In this document: piece after piece, positions 31,014 through 39,362 of the stretch | Numbering within the stretch: position 1 is the first letter of the stretch | How the letters are laid out: each line of letters begins with the position of its first letter | Source of the DNA: CAVZLD01 sp963776055 | Lineage (GTDB): Bacteria; Planctomycetota; Planctomycetia; Pirellulales; Pirellulaceae | Assembly: GCA_963776055.1 (NCBI GenBank) | Contig: CAVZLD010000002.1 | Location: 283,895 to 347,894 of the forward strand | DNA: 64,000 nucleotides | Direction of reading: 5' to 3' | The notes under the pieces: generated by a model | Told to the model about the DNA's origin: nothing | Databases searched by the model: none | What the model saw: only the letters and a program-made list of their open reading frames with translations | Program-made: the position numbers and the translations under genes

Positions 31014-31484
31014 ATGTTGTTGACCGGGACCTTTCCGAGGACCATGGACGACAAGCAGCGGGTTGCCATTCCTAAACGGCTCCGCGACACATTGCAGGGT
31101 GACGCAGATCCGCTGGCCCTGTACGTCGCTCCGGGAACCGATGGTTCGCTCGCCCTTTACACGGAGGACTCTTTCTCAAACCTTGCCGCTCAACTTTCGG
31201 CAAGCCCCCCGACCGGCCAAGACGTGCGTGCCTTTAGTCGTCTGCTCTACTCACAGGCGCAGTGCGTTTCGCTGGATCGCCAGGGGAGAATTCGCGTCCC
31301 CCTCGAACTGGCGGAACTAGCCGCCCTGGACAAGGAGATCATCCTGGTAGGCGTCCGCGACCACTTGGAATTGTGGAATCGAGAGCGTTGGCAGGATTAC
31401 GTCGCTCAGCGACAAGCACGTTACGACGACTTGGCGGAGAAAGCCTTTGCAGCTTCGCACGGAAAGGATCAAAGCCACCATTGA
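31014..31484 (+). CDS. mraZ: Transcriptional regulator MraZ
   Basis: 156 residues. Two AbrB-like repeats are visible: the first starts LLTGTFPRTMDDKQRVAIPKRLRD, the second has CVSLDRQGRIRVPLELAELAAL, each with the D-x-(Q)-(G)-R-x2-(I/V)-P core. MraZ binds DNA as a ring and represses the dcw (division and cell wall) operon including itself. Four matching boxes lie directly upstream. The next dcw gene, rsmH, follows after 287 bases, a longer gap than usual. Confidence 0.95.
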   Translation: MLLTGTFPRTMDDKQRVAIPKRLRDTLQGDADPLALYVAPGTDGSLALYTEDSFSNLAAQLSASPPTGQDVRAFSRLLYSQAQCVSLDRQGRIRVPLELAELAALDKEIILVGVRDHLELWNRERWQDYVAQRQARYDDLAEKAFAASHGKDQSHH

Positions 31485-31555
31485 GTACGTCCGTCCGTTT
31501 GTTCGCCCTCGCGCGGTGACGGAGGCGTTTGGGTCGCGGCCACTGACCTGACGCC

Positions 31556-31585
31556 GGCCCCGGGAAGCTAACTGATTCCGGGGCC
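31556..31585. other. Hairpin between mraZ and rsmH (first)
   Basis: Perfect 8-base stem GGCCCCGG / CCGGGGCC with a 14-base loop. No T-tract follows, so simple termination is doubtful; it may be an RNA structure within the operon. Confidence 0.55.
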
Positions 31586-31634
31586 AAGGACCGCGAGTCA
31601 AGAGCACGGATTGCTGTTGGCTGCGAACGTCGGC

Positions 31635-31662
31635 TACCTCATCATCCCGCAGCGATGAGGTA
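31635..31662. other. Hairpin between mraZ and rsmH (second)
   Basis: Perfect 9-base stem TACCTCATC / GATGAGGTA with a 10-base loop, 50 bases after the first hairpin. No T-tract. Together the two stems fill much of the long spacer before rsmH. Confidence 0.6.
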
Positions 31663-31771
31663 CCAACTGGCCACTACCCACTCGGGCGCACGGATGTGCC
31701 CGGGGTAGTATGCCAGCTCTCACCGAACAATGGCCTTCCCCCAGCGCGCCGACTCAGGCATAGTACGCGGG

Positions 31772-32689
31772 ATGAGCGACTGTTTGACACAACACGTACC
31801 GGTGCTACCGCTCGAGATCCGGCAGCTGCTTGCCCCACCGGTGGGAGGCACGATCGTCGACGGCACGGCCGGCGGTGGTGGCCACTTGCGGCTCTTCTTA
31901 GATGAAGTGGGGCCGAGTGGGCAAATTCTGGCGATCGACCGCGACCCGGAGGCGATCGCGCGGCTGGAAGCCGTCTTTCCGCAGGCCAACGTACAGCTTC
32001 ACTGCGCCAGCTATGCCGAACTGCCGCAAATCCTGGCTCAGGGCCCGATCGGCGCCGTCGACGCCATCTTGCTCGACCTGGGACTGTCGAGCGACCAACT
32101 CGCCGATCCGACCCGCGGGTTCAGTTTCCAGGTTGACGGCCCCTTGGACTTGCGTTTCAATCCGCGATTCGGTGAGCCGGCTTGGCAGTTGATCGAGCGG
32201 TTGCGAGCCGAGGAGTTGGCCGATCTGATCTACCAGTACGGCGAAGAGCGGTTCAGCCGCCGGATCGCGCGGGCGATCGTACAGGCCCGACAGGTGGAGC
32301 CAATTCGCTCATCCTCCCAATTCGCACAAATCGTCCGCAAGTCAATGCCGCGTCGGAACCGAAAGGAGAGAATTGACCCGGCGACGCGAACGTTTCAGGC
32401 GTTGCGGATCGCCGTGAATCAGGAGCTGCGTGAACTGGAGACTGCACTGCAGTGCTTGCCCGACTGCCTCGTGGAAGGGGGTCGGCTGGCCGTGATCAGC
32501 TTCCATTCACTGGAGGACCGCTTGGTCAAGCAGGCCTTTCGAGGTGACCCGCGCTGGAAGGCCCTCACGAAGAAGCCGATTCGGCCGAGCGGGGAAGAAA
32601 TGCAGCGCAACCCGCGCAGCCGCAGTGCAAAGCTGCGAGGAGCGTTGCGCACGGAGACGGCAAACGCCGTACGGAAGGAGTCGAGGTAG
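31772..32689 (+). CDS. rsmH: 16S rRNA (cytosine-1402-N4)-methyltransferase
   Basis: 305 residues starting MSDCLTQHVPVLPLEI. The SAM-binding motif DGTAGGGGHL, DAILLDLGLSSDQL and SFHSLEDRLVK are all present, as expected for RsmH (MraW). It methylates C1402 in the decoding centre. An in-frame ATG 14 codons upstream is possible but the family normally begins near HVPVL. The stop codon (TAG) abuts the next gene's ATG at 32690. Confidence 0.95.
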   Translation: MSDCLTQHVPVLPLEIRQLLAPPVGGTIVDGTAGGGGHLRLFLDEVGPSGQILAIDRDPEAIARLEAVFPQANVQLHCASYAELPQILAQGPIGAVDAILLDLGLSSDQLADPTRGFSFQVDGPLDLRFNPRFGEPAWQLIERLRAEELADLIYQYGEERFSRRIARAIVQARQVEPIRSSSQFAQIVRKSMPRRNRKERIDPATRTFQALRIAVNQELRELETALQCLPDCLVEGGRLAVISFHSLEDRLVKQAFRGDPRWKALTKKPIRPSGEEMQRNPRSRSAKLRGALRTETANAVRKESR

Positions 32690-33013
32690 ATGGCCCGCCG
32701 ATTGGTCACATCACGGTTCACGCTGACGGCACTTGTGTTGCTGCCCTGCTCGCTGCTCCTGCTGCAACATTGGGGCCCGGTCGGTGGCCCGCCTCCCGAT
32801 GAGGAGCTGCCCACGATTCCAACGGTCCGCCTGACGCGGGAATCGAAACCGACGATTGTGAAGCCGAGCGAAAACTGGCTGGAAGATTCTTCTTCGCCGG
32901 ATGCCTTGGCGCCCAACAGTAACGTGCTGGAAGTCGATGCGGATCCGTCGGAGGTCCCCTTCTTGCCCCCGCCCCTGCAAACAGCGGACGAACGCGGCAC
33001 CGATCGACGCTGA
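32690..33013 (+). CDS. Small single-pass membrane protein in the ftsL position
   Basis: 107 residues: short cytoplasmic N-terminus, one membrane helix (FTLTALVLLPCSLLLLQHW), then a Pro/Glu/Asp-rich non-cytoplasmic tail. It starts immediately after rsmH, where ftsL sits in other bacteria, and its topology is FtsL-like. It has no leucine-zipper coiled coil, so I do not call it FtsL. Confidence 0.6.
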   Translation: MARRLVTSRFTLTALVLLPCSLLLLQHWGPVGGPPPDEELPTIPTVRLTRESKPTIVKPSENWLEDSSSPDALAPNSNVLEVDADPSEVPFLPPPLQTADERGTDRR

Positions 33014-33032
33014 GCTCTGGTATCATCCGGTC

Positions 33033-33545
33033 ATGTCGTCGGAACTCCCCCAAGCTGGCGTGCGGAAGATCGTCTCCGGAGGCCAGACAGGCGTTGACCA
33101 GGCGGCATTGGCGGCGGCCATCGAGCTTGGCCTGGACCACGGTGGCTGGTGTCCGCGGGGTCGGTTAAGCGAGTCGGGCCCGATCCCGGCGCGGTTCCAA
33201 CTGCAGGAGACGCACTCCGCCGAATACTGGGTACGGACCGAGCAGAACGTGATCGACTCGGACGCCACCCTGATTCTCTACCGCGGCGAATTGCGCGGCG
33301 GGACCGCGTTGACGCACCGCCTGGCGGCCAAGCACCATCGACCGTGCTTGCTGATCGATCTGGCCCAACCCGCCTTGCTGGCCCCACCCGCCTTGATTGA
33401 TCCGGTGCGCGGCTGGCTGCAACAGTCCGCCGTGCGAGTACTGAATGTGGCTGGCCCCCGCGAAAGCTCCTGCCCGGGGATTCAACAGGAAGCCCAAGCC
33501 TTTCTGCGGAACGTCTTCCTTGGCCAGGAAAGTTCGTTAGAATGA
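33033..33545 (+). CDS. Putative molybdenum carrier protein (SLOG/Rossmann fold)
   Basis: 170 residues starting MSSELPQAGVRKIVSGGQTGVDQAAL. The opening GGQTGVDQAAL and later GWCPRGR, and GGTALTH, match the 'putative molybdenum carrier' family, a Rossmann-like fold that binds molybdenum cofactor or a nucleotide. It follows the small membrane gene by 19 bases. No molybdopterin genes are nearby, so the ligand is uncertain. Confidence 0.82.
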   Translation: MSSELPQAGVRKIVSGGQTGVDQAALAAAIELGLDHGGWCPRGRLSESGPIPARFQLQETHSAEYWVRTEQNVIDSDATLILYRGELRGGTALTHRLAAKHHRPCLLIDLAQPALLAPPALIDPVRGWLQQSAVRVLNVAGPRESSCPGIQQEAQAFLRNVFLGQESSLE

Positions 33546-33769
33546 GTCCTGCGGAAGGGGCTCGTACACCTACGGCGGGCCCGATCGGAGTGGACGGTTC
33601 ACTGGACCGACCCGTCCGATAGTAAACACGCGGTTTTCATCGACAACTGCGGGCCTACAGATTTCGGATCGCAAGGGCAGGGAAACGCAGAGACGCTTCC
33701 CGACCTTCCGAAAGATGGGGGCACGCAGTGGCGGTTTTCAACTCCCTGGGTGTAAGCGAAGAGCAAACC

Positions 33770-33988
33770 ATGCGAAAACTAGGTCTACTGACACTGGCGT
33801 TGACAGCACTCTCCTCGGGCTCTCCCATCTGGGCTCACCCCGGACATGGAGTGACTCCGGCCGAGCCGAACGGGTTGATGCACTTCTTCACCGAACCGTT
33901 CCACCTGCTGCCCTTGATCGCCTTAGCTGGCGCGGCGTACGTGGTGTACCGCTTCCTGCGGACCGTAGCCTCCGCCGATCGCTCCTAA
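33770..33988 (+). CDS. Small exported membrane protein, unknown function
   Basis: 72 residues: a signal peptide ending SPIWA, a short HPGHG segment that could bind metal, and a C-terminal membrane helix (LLPLIALAGAAYVVYRFL). HPGHG plus a helix resembles the ends of HupE/UreJ-like proteins but the protein is far too short. Starts at MRKLGLL. Confidence 0.6.
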   Translation: MRKLGLLTLALTALSSGSPIWAHPGHGVTPAEPNGLMHFFTEPFHLLPLIALAGAAYVVYRFLRTVASADRS

Positions 33989-34321
33989 GACGTTGCGACC
34001 AAGCCTGGGTCGGTCCCACGATCGGCCGATCCAGTGTGTCAGGCGGTCGGCGTGCGCGTATTCCAGGCGACCGCAGAAGCTGGGCGTGTACAGCACGGCT
34101 ACGATCGCTCGTGGCCGGTCAAGACTTGAATTGGGGATTCGGCGGCAGCGGCCACGCCCGTGACGGAACGACCGACCATCTACCATCGTCTTGCGGGCAG
34201 AGCCAGTGGACCCCAATTCCCAGCTACGACGGATCACTCGCGGCGATTCGCATGCGCTGCAACGCAATCCGGCGGTTGCGATCGAAGAGAGAGGCAGGCT
34301 CGGGATCCCTTCCGTCCATGA
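33989..34321. other. Intergenic region, nothing recognised
   Basis: Between two convergent genes. No hairpin with a T-tract and no recognisable ORF were found. Confidence 0.35.
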
Positions 34322-35293
34322 TCAGAAGTTGTACGCGGGGTTTTCCGAGTTGAAATCCTCATCCTGCAGCCCCACGTTCAACTGAAGATTGATATACGTG
34401 TATTCCTCGATCAATTCGGGCGAACCGCCCGGCGAGGAAGGCCAATCGTAGGCTTCGTAACGGATCGGCATATTCAGCTCTTTGTCCAGGAACACACGAG
34501 CCACGTAGAACTCGTATTCTGGTCGCCGGTCTTTGTGTTTCACTTCCAGCATGGTGCAGAAGCGGCCTTTGACCTTTGCGCCTTCGACCATGCGGACCTC
34601 GCAATCGCCGAGTCGGCGATCCCGGCTTCCTTTCTCGATCAATCGCTCGGTCAGCGTTTTGATCCCAATCTCGGTGATTGGGTATCGATTCCCTCGAAGC
34701 GCCAAGGCGCTGGTGGGCAAAAGGGAGACGGTGGGAATAAAGCGTCCCTTGAAGCCTCCCTCGTGAGCAATCAATTTGCCGCTATTTTGCCCATCGACGT
34801 AAATGACCTCGCGCCCCTTTACCGTATCCGGCTTCAGGAACCCCAGGTAGACGCCAAACGGAACGGCCTGCCCGTCTCGGTCCCGCTCGTGACGGATCTT
34901 GCAGGTCATGAACTCGTGCTCGAGCAATTCCCCCTGCACGCGTTCTCGCTTGACGAGCGTACAGGTGTAGTCATGAATGTTCTGCTCAATGTGGTCGAGC
35001 GACTTGCGTGCGAGTTCGAGGGCGGGATCCAGCGGATGGGACTCCGTATCGGGTTGTGCCAGGGGCTCCGGCGTCTTCAGGGCCTCGGATCCCAGCGTGT
35101 TCTTGGAGGTCTTGGAGATGCGGTAGACCGGCTCATGCAAGCCCTCCCGCTCGAGCGCGCCGCCGCTCTGCCCAAGTTCGTCGGCCTGAACCAGGGCGCA
35201 CGCGATCAGCAGCCAGCCGATCATCCAACCCGCCACTGCCACGCAAATCCGATCCCATGGAATCGACAGTCGTGCTACCTGCTCGTAAGCCAT
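34322..35293 (-). CDS. DUF1571 family exported protein
   Basis: 323 residues. An N-terminal hydrophobic helix (ICVAVAGWMIGWLLIACALVQA) acts as signal or anchor. The core begins LDHIEQNIHDYTCTLVKRERV, the characteristic opening of DUF1571 proteins, a family frequent in planctomycetes and related to LolA-like lipoprotein-binding folds. The C-terminus ends in PAYNF. No catalytic motif is known. It is convergent with the small membrane gene and divergent from the metallo-beta-lactamase gene. Confidence 0.83.
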   Translation of the reverse strand: MAYEQVARLSIPWDRICVAVAGWMIGWLLIACALVQADELGQSGGALEREGLHEPVYRISKTSKNTLGSEALKTPEPLAQPDTESHPLDPALELARKSLDHIEQNIHDYTCTLVKRERVQGELLEHEFMTCKIRHERDRDGQAVPFGVYLGFLKPDTVKGREVIYVDGQNSGKLIAHEGGFKGRFIPTVSLLPTSALALRGNRYPITEIGIKTLTERLIEKGSRDRRLGDCEVRMVEGAKVKGRFCTMLEVKHKDRRPEYEFYVARVFLDKELNMPIRYEAYDWPSSPGGSPELIEEYTYINLQLNVGLQDEDFNSENPAYNF

Positions 35294-35512
35294 CCAATTA
35301 CCTCCGGTTTACCCGTCTCCAACCCCAGACAAGCGTGTCGATCTCGAACGAGCCGCGCAACACGGCTTGGATAGTATCGCCATCGGTCCGAAGTCGAATT
35401 AAAATGCGTCTTCGCGATCCCCCCGATCTACATAACCGTCGCGGTTTTGCTCCGTTGGCCCGGAGGGGTTGCCCATTCTACCCGTAGTCTCGTTTTCGAG
35501 GGAGGCCATTTG

Positions 35513-36193
35513 GTGAATCCACCACAGCTGTGTGTTGAATGTGTCGTATCGCAACCGTTCGCCGAGAACACGTATGTCGTTTTCTTGCAGGGTCAGCGGG
35601 AGTGTTTCATCCTGGATCCCGGATTGGAACCGGACAAAATCGATCAAGCGATTTCTGACCATGATTTGATCCCCGTGGCGATTCTGAACACGCATGGCCA
35701 CAGTGACCACATCGCGGGAAACGGCCACTGCAAGCAGTGCTGGCCCGCGAGCCCCCTGATCATCGGACGCGACGACGCACCGAAACTGACCGACGCCGAT
35801 CTGAATCTTTCCGCCCCGTTCGGATTCAACATCATTAGTCCGCCTGCGGATCAGGTCGTAGCAGATGGCGAAACACTGCAGGTGGCCGGGATCGAGCTGG
35901 ACGTAATAGCAACTCCGGGGCATTCCCAAGGGCACGTCGTGTTCCTCTGCCGAAAGGTCTCTCCTTGGGTGGTCTTCGGCGGAGATGTGCTGTTTCAAGG
36001 GAGCGTCGGCCGGACCGATTTCCCGGACGGAAACACCAGGGATCTGACAGATTCGATCCACCAACATCTGTTCACCCTCCCGCCGGACACGATCGTCTAT
36101 CCGGGTCACGGGCCCGCCACAACGATCGAGCAAGAGATGCTTGCCAACCCGTTCGTCGGTCGTCCCGCCGGCTATCGCCCGGCAGAGGATTGA
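35513..36193 (+). CDS. Metallo-beta-lactamase-fold hydrolase, glyoxalase II-like
   Basis: 226 residues. The metal motif THGHSDHIAG (H-x-H-x-D-H), the later His in TPGHSQGH, the Asp in FGGDVLF and the C-terminal PGHGPATT are complete, so it should be active. The small size and GRTDFP segment fit the single-domain glyoxalase II/YcbL group that hydrolyses thioesters. GTG at 35513 is chosen because GGGAGG lies upstream and the preceding in-frame stretch shows no similarity. Confidence 0.87.
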   Translation: MNPPQLCVECVVSQPFAENTYVVFLQGQRECFILDPGLEPDKIDQAISDHDLIPVAILNTHGHSDHIAGNGHCKQCWPASPLIIGRDDAPKLTDADLNLSAPFGFNIISPPADQVVADGETLQVAGIELDVIATPGHSQGHVVFLCRKVSPWVVFGGDVLFQGSVGRTDFPDGNTRDLTDSIHQHLFTLPPDTIVYPGHGPATTIEQEMLANPFVGRPAGYRPAED

Positions 36194-36786
36194 GCATGTC
36201 GGAAGATCCCGTCAGTCGTTGGGCTCTATCACCACACTTCCATTTGCTGCCGGTCGCTAGCGCCTGTTCCTAAGGATCGCCGGAAACCGGACGGTCTACA
36301 CAATCACAGAAGGTCGTGCGCTCATAATTTACCTTGCTGCCGGGAGGGTCGAGCCAAAGGCTCGGGGAGGGCGAACTTCGGCCAGCGCATTCCCAATCAG
36401 AATCCGATAAGCTTCGCGCGCACCGCGCTCCTCAACGTGTTACGCAGGGAGCGCATCGGAGATCATGCTGGTGTCAGCAAAGCGGTGCTCGTGCTTGCAA
36501 TCGAAGGACGACTGCACTGAGCGGGAAAAGTTTGCGACAGCCATCGAACACTCATCAACCGCTTGGAATCCGCAGGAAATCGCGGAAAAGCACTCGCCGG
36601 TTGTCGAACACGAGCAGGAGTCTGGCGGGCTTTCGCTTCACTGAGCCCTACGGAAGTGAGCCCACCACCTACGGTGCTGCGCCGAGTGGGATGGTCTTCC
36701 AGGCCGACCGATTCCTTTCCCCAACCGTCTTCTCTAAGGTGTTACTGGAAGAGAATTGGTGGGTTTGCACTTCGCTGAACCCATCC

Positions 36787-36842
36787 TACGAACAGCGTAA
36801 GCCAGCGATGTACGAACAGCGTGAGCCAACGATGTACGAAAT
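36787..36842. repeat. 24-base direct repeat, two full copies and a partial third
   Basis: Units start TACGAACAGCGTAAGCC at 36787 and TACGAACAGCGTGAGCC at 36811, differing at two positions, with a third start TACGAA at 36835. The phase is in-frame (24 bases). Confidence 0.85.
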
Positions 36843-36864
36843 CGCAAGCCCACCAGATTTGTAG

Positions 36865-36892
36865 GGTGGGCTCAGCAAAGCGCAAGCCCACC
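36865..36892. repeat. GGTGGGCT hairpin element
   Basis: Perfect 8-base stem GGTGGGCT / AGCCCACC with a 12-base loop. This matches a short palindromic phrase (TAGGGTGGGCT...AGCCCACC) common between genes in environmental bacteria (recalled, not searched). Confidence 0.65.
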
Positions 36893-37083
36893 AGCGGATC
36901 AGGGGGGTCCAGCCATCTGATCTACGGAAGTGTCCACCCGTCTACACAACCACGGAACCACGTTGCATGCCAAAGTTCTCTACGACTTCTGCGACAGAGC
37001 GCGCATGAAAAAGGGCGAGAGGCACGCATCGCGTTCTCGCCCAGATAGAGCGTCTTCCGATTACGACCGAGGCAATCCGCAAG

Positions 37084-37464
37084 CTACGGCACGGGGGTCG
37101 AGCTCAGCTTCCAGCCGTCTGCTTCTTTCACGGCCGTCCATTCCTTCTCAATAATCGTGGGATCCATTCCCTTTTCCATTCCCGCCGTGAAGGTTGCCGT
37201 ATTGCCGGAGATCACCGGGTCGCTCCGCATGTAGAACATGAAGTCCTTGTACTTCGCCAGGTCGGTGGAAGCCGGAGCAGCATCTTTCGCGAACAACGCA
37301 CGAAATCGCTGAATGGAACCGGTGGAATCTGCCAGATTGTAGACCAATTCGGCGATTTCTTTCTGCTCCTCATCCAGATTGGCAGTCGGATCTACCGTAT
37401 CGCCTCCCCCGCAGCCCCAAGCCGTGATGAGCACGGCCATAGTCAGCCAAACTTTGCCCTTCAT
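37084..37464 (-). CDS. Small lipoprotein of unknown function
   Basis: 126 residues starting MKGKVWLT. The signal peptide ends in ITAWGCGGG, a good lipobox with Cys18. The rest is a small alpha/beta domain with a central YKDFMFYMRSDPVISGNTATFTAGM and ends in DGWKLSSTPVP, like proteins of the NTF2-like or DUF4878 type that assess a single domain fold. No catalytic residues can be named. It lies after the terminator of the upstream DUF1559 gene on the same strand. Confidence 0.7.
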   Translation of the reverse strand: MKGKVWLTMAVLITAWGCGGGDTVDPTANLDEEQKEIAELVYNLADSTGSIQRFRALFAKDAAPASTDLAKYKDFMFYMRSDPVISGNTATFTAGMEKGMDPTIIEKEWTAVKEADGWKLSSTPVP

Positions 37465-37538
37465 GACAAACCGAAGACCCGCATTCGACGGCACTTTTTT
37501 CATCCCCATTTAAATCCTATCCCCTGGAAAAGAAAACT

Positions 37539-37570
37539 CCCGAACGCCGCAGTTACCTGCGACGTTCGGG
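37539..37570 (-). terminator. Terminator-like hairpin after the DUF1559 gene
   Basis: A long stem CCCGAACG-C-CGCAG / CTGCG-A-CGTTCGGG with a 4-base loop (TTAC). Read on the minus strand it is followed by AGTTTTCTTTTCC, a broken T-tract. It lies about 120 bases after the DUF1559 stop and before the lipoprotein gene. Confidence 0.75.
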
Positions 37571-37689
37571 TGATCTGGAAAACACAATCATTTTTTGGAA
37601 CGGGCCAGTCCCGTTTGTCGCCCTCAGACTAAGCTCAAACCGCCCAGTCTGAGAGGCGACGATGTTCCGGCGAGGGACGCGTTCGTGGG

Positions 37690-38810
37690 TCAGTCGTTGA
37701 CGTCGCTCACATCGCCCCCGGCTCGCGTGGCCAACGCATGCCAGATGTTGATGTCCGTGTCATCCGAGAAGAACCCGACGGAGCCATCACCGCGGCCGGA
37801 CACGACGCCGCCGTTGTGCTGACTTCGCGCGGAAGCAAAGGTTTCCCCAGCGGATTGACCGGAGGCCGGCTGTTGCTGGCAGGCAAGCAGATTCGTGGCC
37901 GGGATATCCGCCTCGCAACCGTTGATCTTGTCGTTCACCGTGGAGTTTGGACCGTACATATGGCTGTAGGTGCTACCGCCCATGGAAGGCGTTGACCACA
38001 CGCCACGAATGTCCTCTGAGAAATTCCGATCGCTGGCGTCGCCATCGAACGTGAGCACTTCGCTGGCCACGATCGTTTTGGAAACCCCATCCTTAATTCG
38101 ACGCAGCTTCACGCCTTTTCCTCGACCGAACTTCCAGCTTCCCTTGGCATTCGGATCATCCTGGCCGGAAATATTCTGCCAGCCAGGAATCATGTTCACG
38201 GTGATCGCTCCGCGCAACAACTTCCGCGTTGGTTCACTCGACTCAATTGCTTCGTCGACGATGGGGTTACCATCGATCGATTCGTAATAGGTCCCGGCAC
38301 CCATGCAGGCCGCGTAGTTCCCCTTGGAGTTTCGCTCATGCCGCGTTGTGCTCGAACTCAACTGCTTAATTGCCGAGGGTGCACTGGGGCACAACATGAA
38401 GTTGGGGGTCGTGCGCCCCACGCGCCATGGATCGTGCTCGCAGTCATCGCACGCATTCCACTGCGACTCCATGCAAAGCACAATCTGCCTGTCGAGGTCA
38501 ACTTCTTCCATCTGACCCAGGATTTGCTGCGCCAGTTGGGCCCCGCGCAGTAGAGGCCATTTTGCGTACCGGTGGAAACCCAAGCCTGTTCACTGCACAC
38601 GGGCACGGCAGGCGGAAAGCTCCCGAAGGTGCTTTCGTAGTTGATCATCGCCAATGCGATCTGCTTGACTTTGTTGACGCACTGGGCCCGGCGTGCCGCT
38701 TCGCGGGCCGCGTTGATCGCGGGCAAGAGCAGCAGCACCAGAATTGCAATGATGGCGATCACCACCAGCAATTCTACGAGGGTAAATGCCTGACGACGTT
38801 GACCTTTCAT
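37690..38810 (-). CDS. DUF1559 prepilin-like protein (frameshifted)
   Basis: About 373 residues read through one missing G near 38532. The N-terminus QAFTLVELLVVIAIIAILVLLLLPAI is a type IV pilin-like prepilin signal (Phe-Thr-Leu-Val-Glu), followed by NAAREAARRAQCVN and the DUF1559 body ending GDGSVGFFSD. This family (SBP_bac_10-like) is greatly expanded in planctomycetes; it is thought to be processed by a prepilin peptidase and carried to the surface. GGAGG precedes the ATG. The joined frame ...YCAGPNW-AQQILGQ shows one intact gene. Confidence 0.9.
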
Positions 38811-39362
38811 CGATCCTCCTTCTTCCTGATCGGAAATGAGAACAGGTATATGATTTGGATTGGGAGAGAAACACGCCGTTCACAAAAAACACGACGTGTG
38901 AAAGCAGGGTAACATACGCGCAAAAATTCGCAAGCTTTTTGGCCTCAAGGGCCTTGGATTTGTGTTCCTTCCGCCGTCGCGGACTCACCGCCACCTGCTC
39001 TTCCTCCAGCGAGGGCGCACAGTTCTTGAGTGCGGCAGTTTCCGAGCGTGCATGATGCTCCCGCGGGACCTCCATGTCTACCCATCTTAACATTGAAGAA
39101 GGAGTCGCCGTGAGGCGGCAGTGCAGCGAAAATCCCCCTTCCCTCTGGGAGACCAGCGGCGCGAGCCGAAGCAAGCTCACGCGGGAAGGCGGAATCGGGG
39201 GGGCAAAGGTCGATCGTCTTGCCGTCGAAGCTGCAGAACCGCCATTCGGGAGGGTACGACAACTCCTTTTGAGTCTCCCACGGAAAAGCCGCACGATCTT
39301 CGGCGAAGCGGCGACGAGTGATATCCGCGAGTTCACGCCGAGCGGCGAAGGAACGGTCCGGG
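38811..39362. other. Intergenic region, nothing recognised
   Basis: About 550 bases between the sensor kinase and DUF1559 genes, both on the minus strand. It should hold the DUF1559 promoter. ORFs on either strand lack family similarity. Confidence 0.35.

Larger units (their letters stand above)
36194..37083. other. Long non-coding region with short repeats
   Basis: About 890 bases without an acceptable gene. It contains a 24-base direct repeat, a GTGGGCT/AGCCCAC hairpin and several diverged fragments of the phrase 'aGCCCACCa', suggesting an accumulation of small repeat elements or a decayed gene. Frames through it are short and unlike any family I recognise. Confidence 0.5.

Noticed and set aside
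32690..33013. Naming the small membrane protein ftsL
   Set aside because: Position and topology fit, but there is no coiled coil and the tail is Pro-rich.
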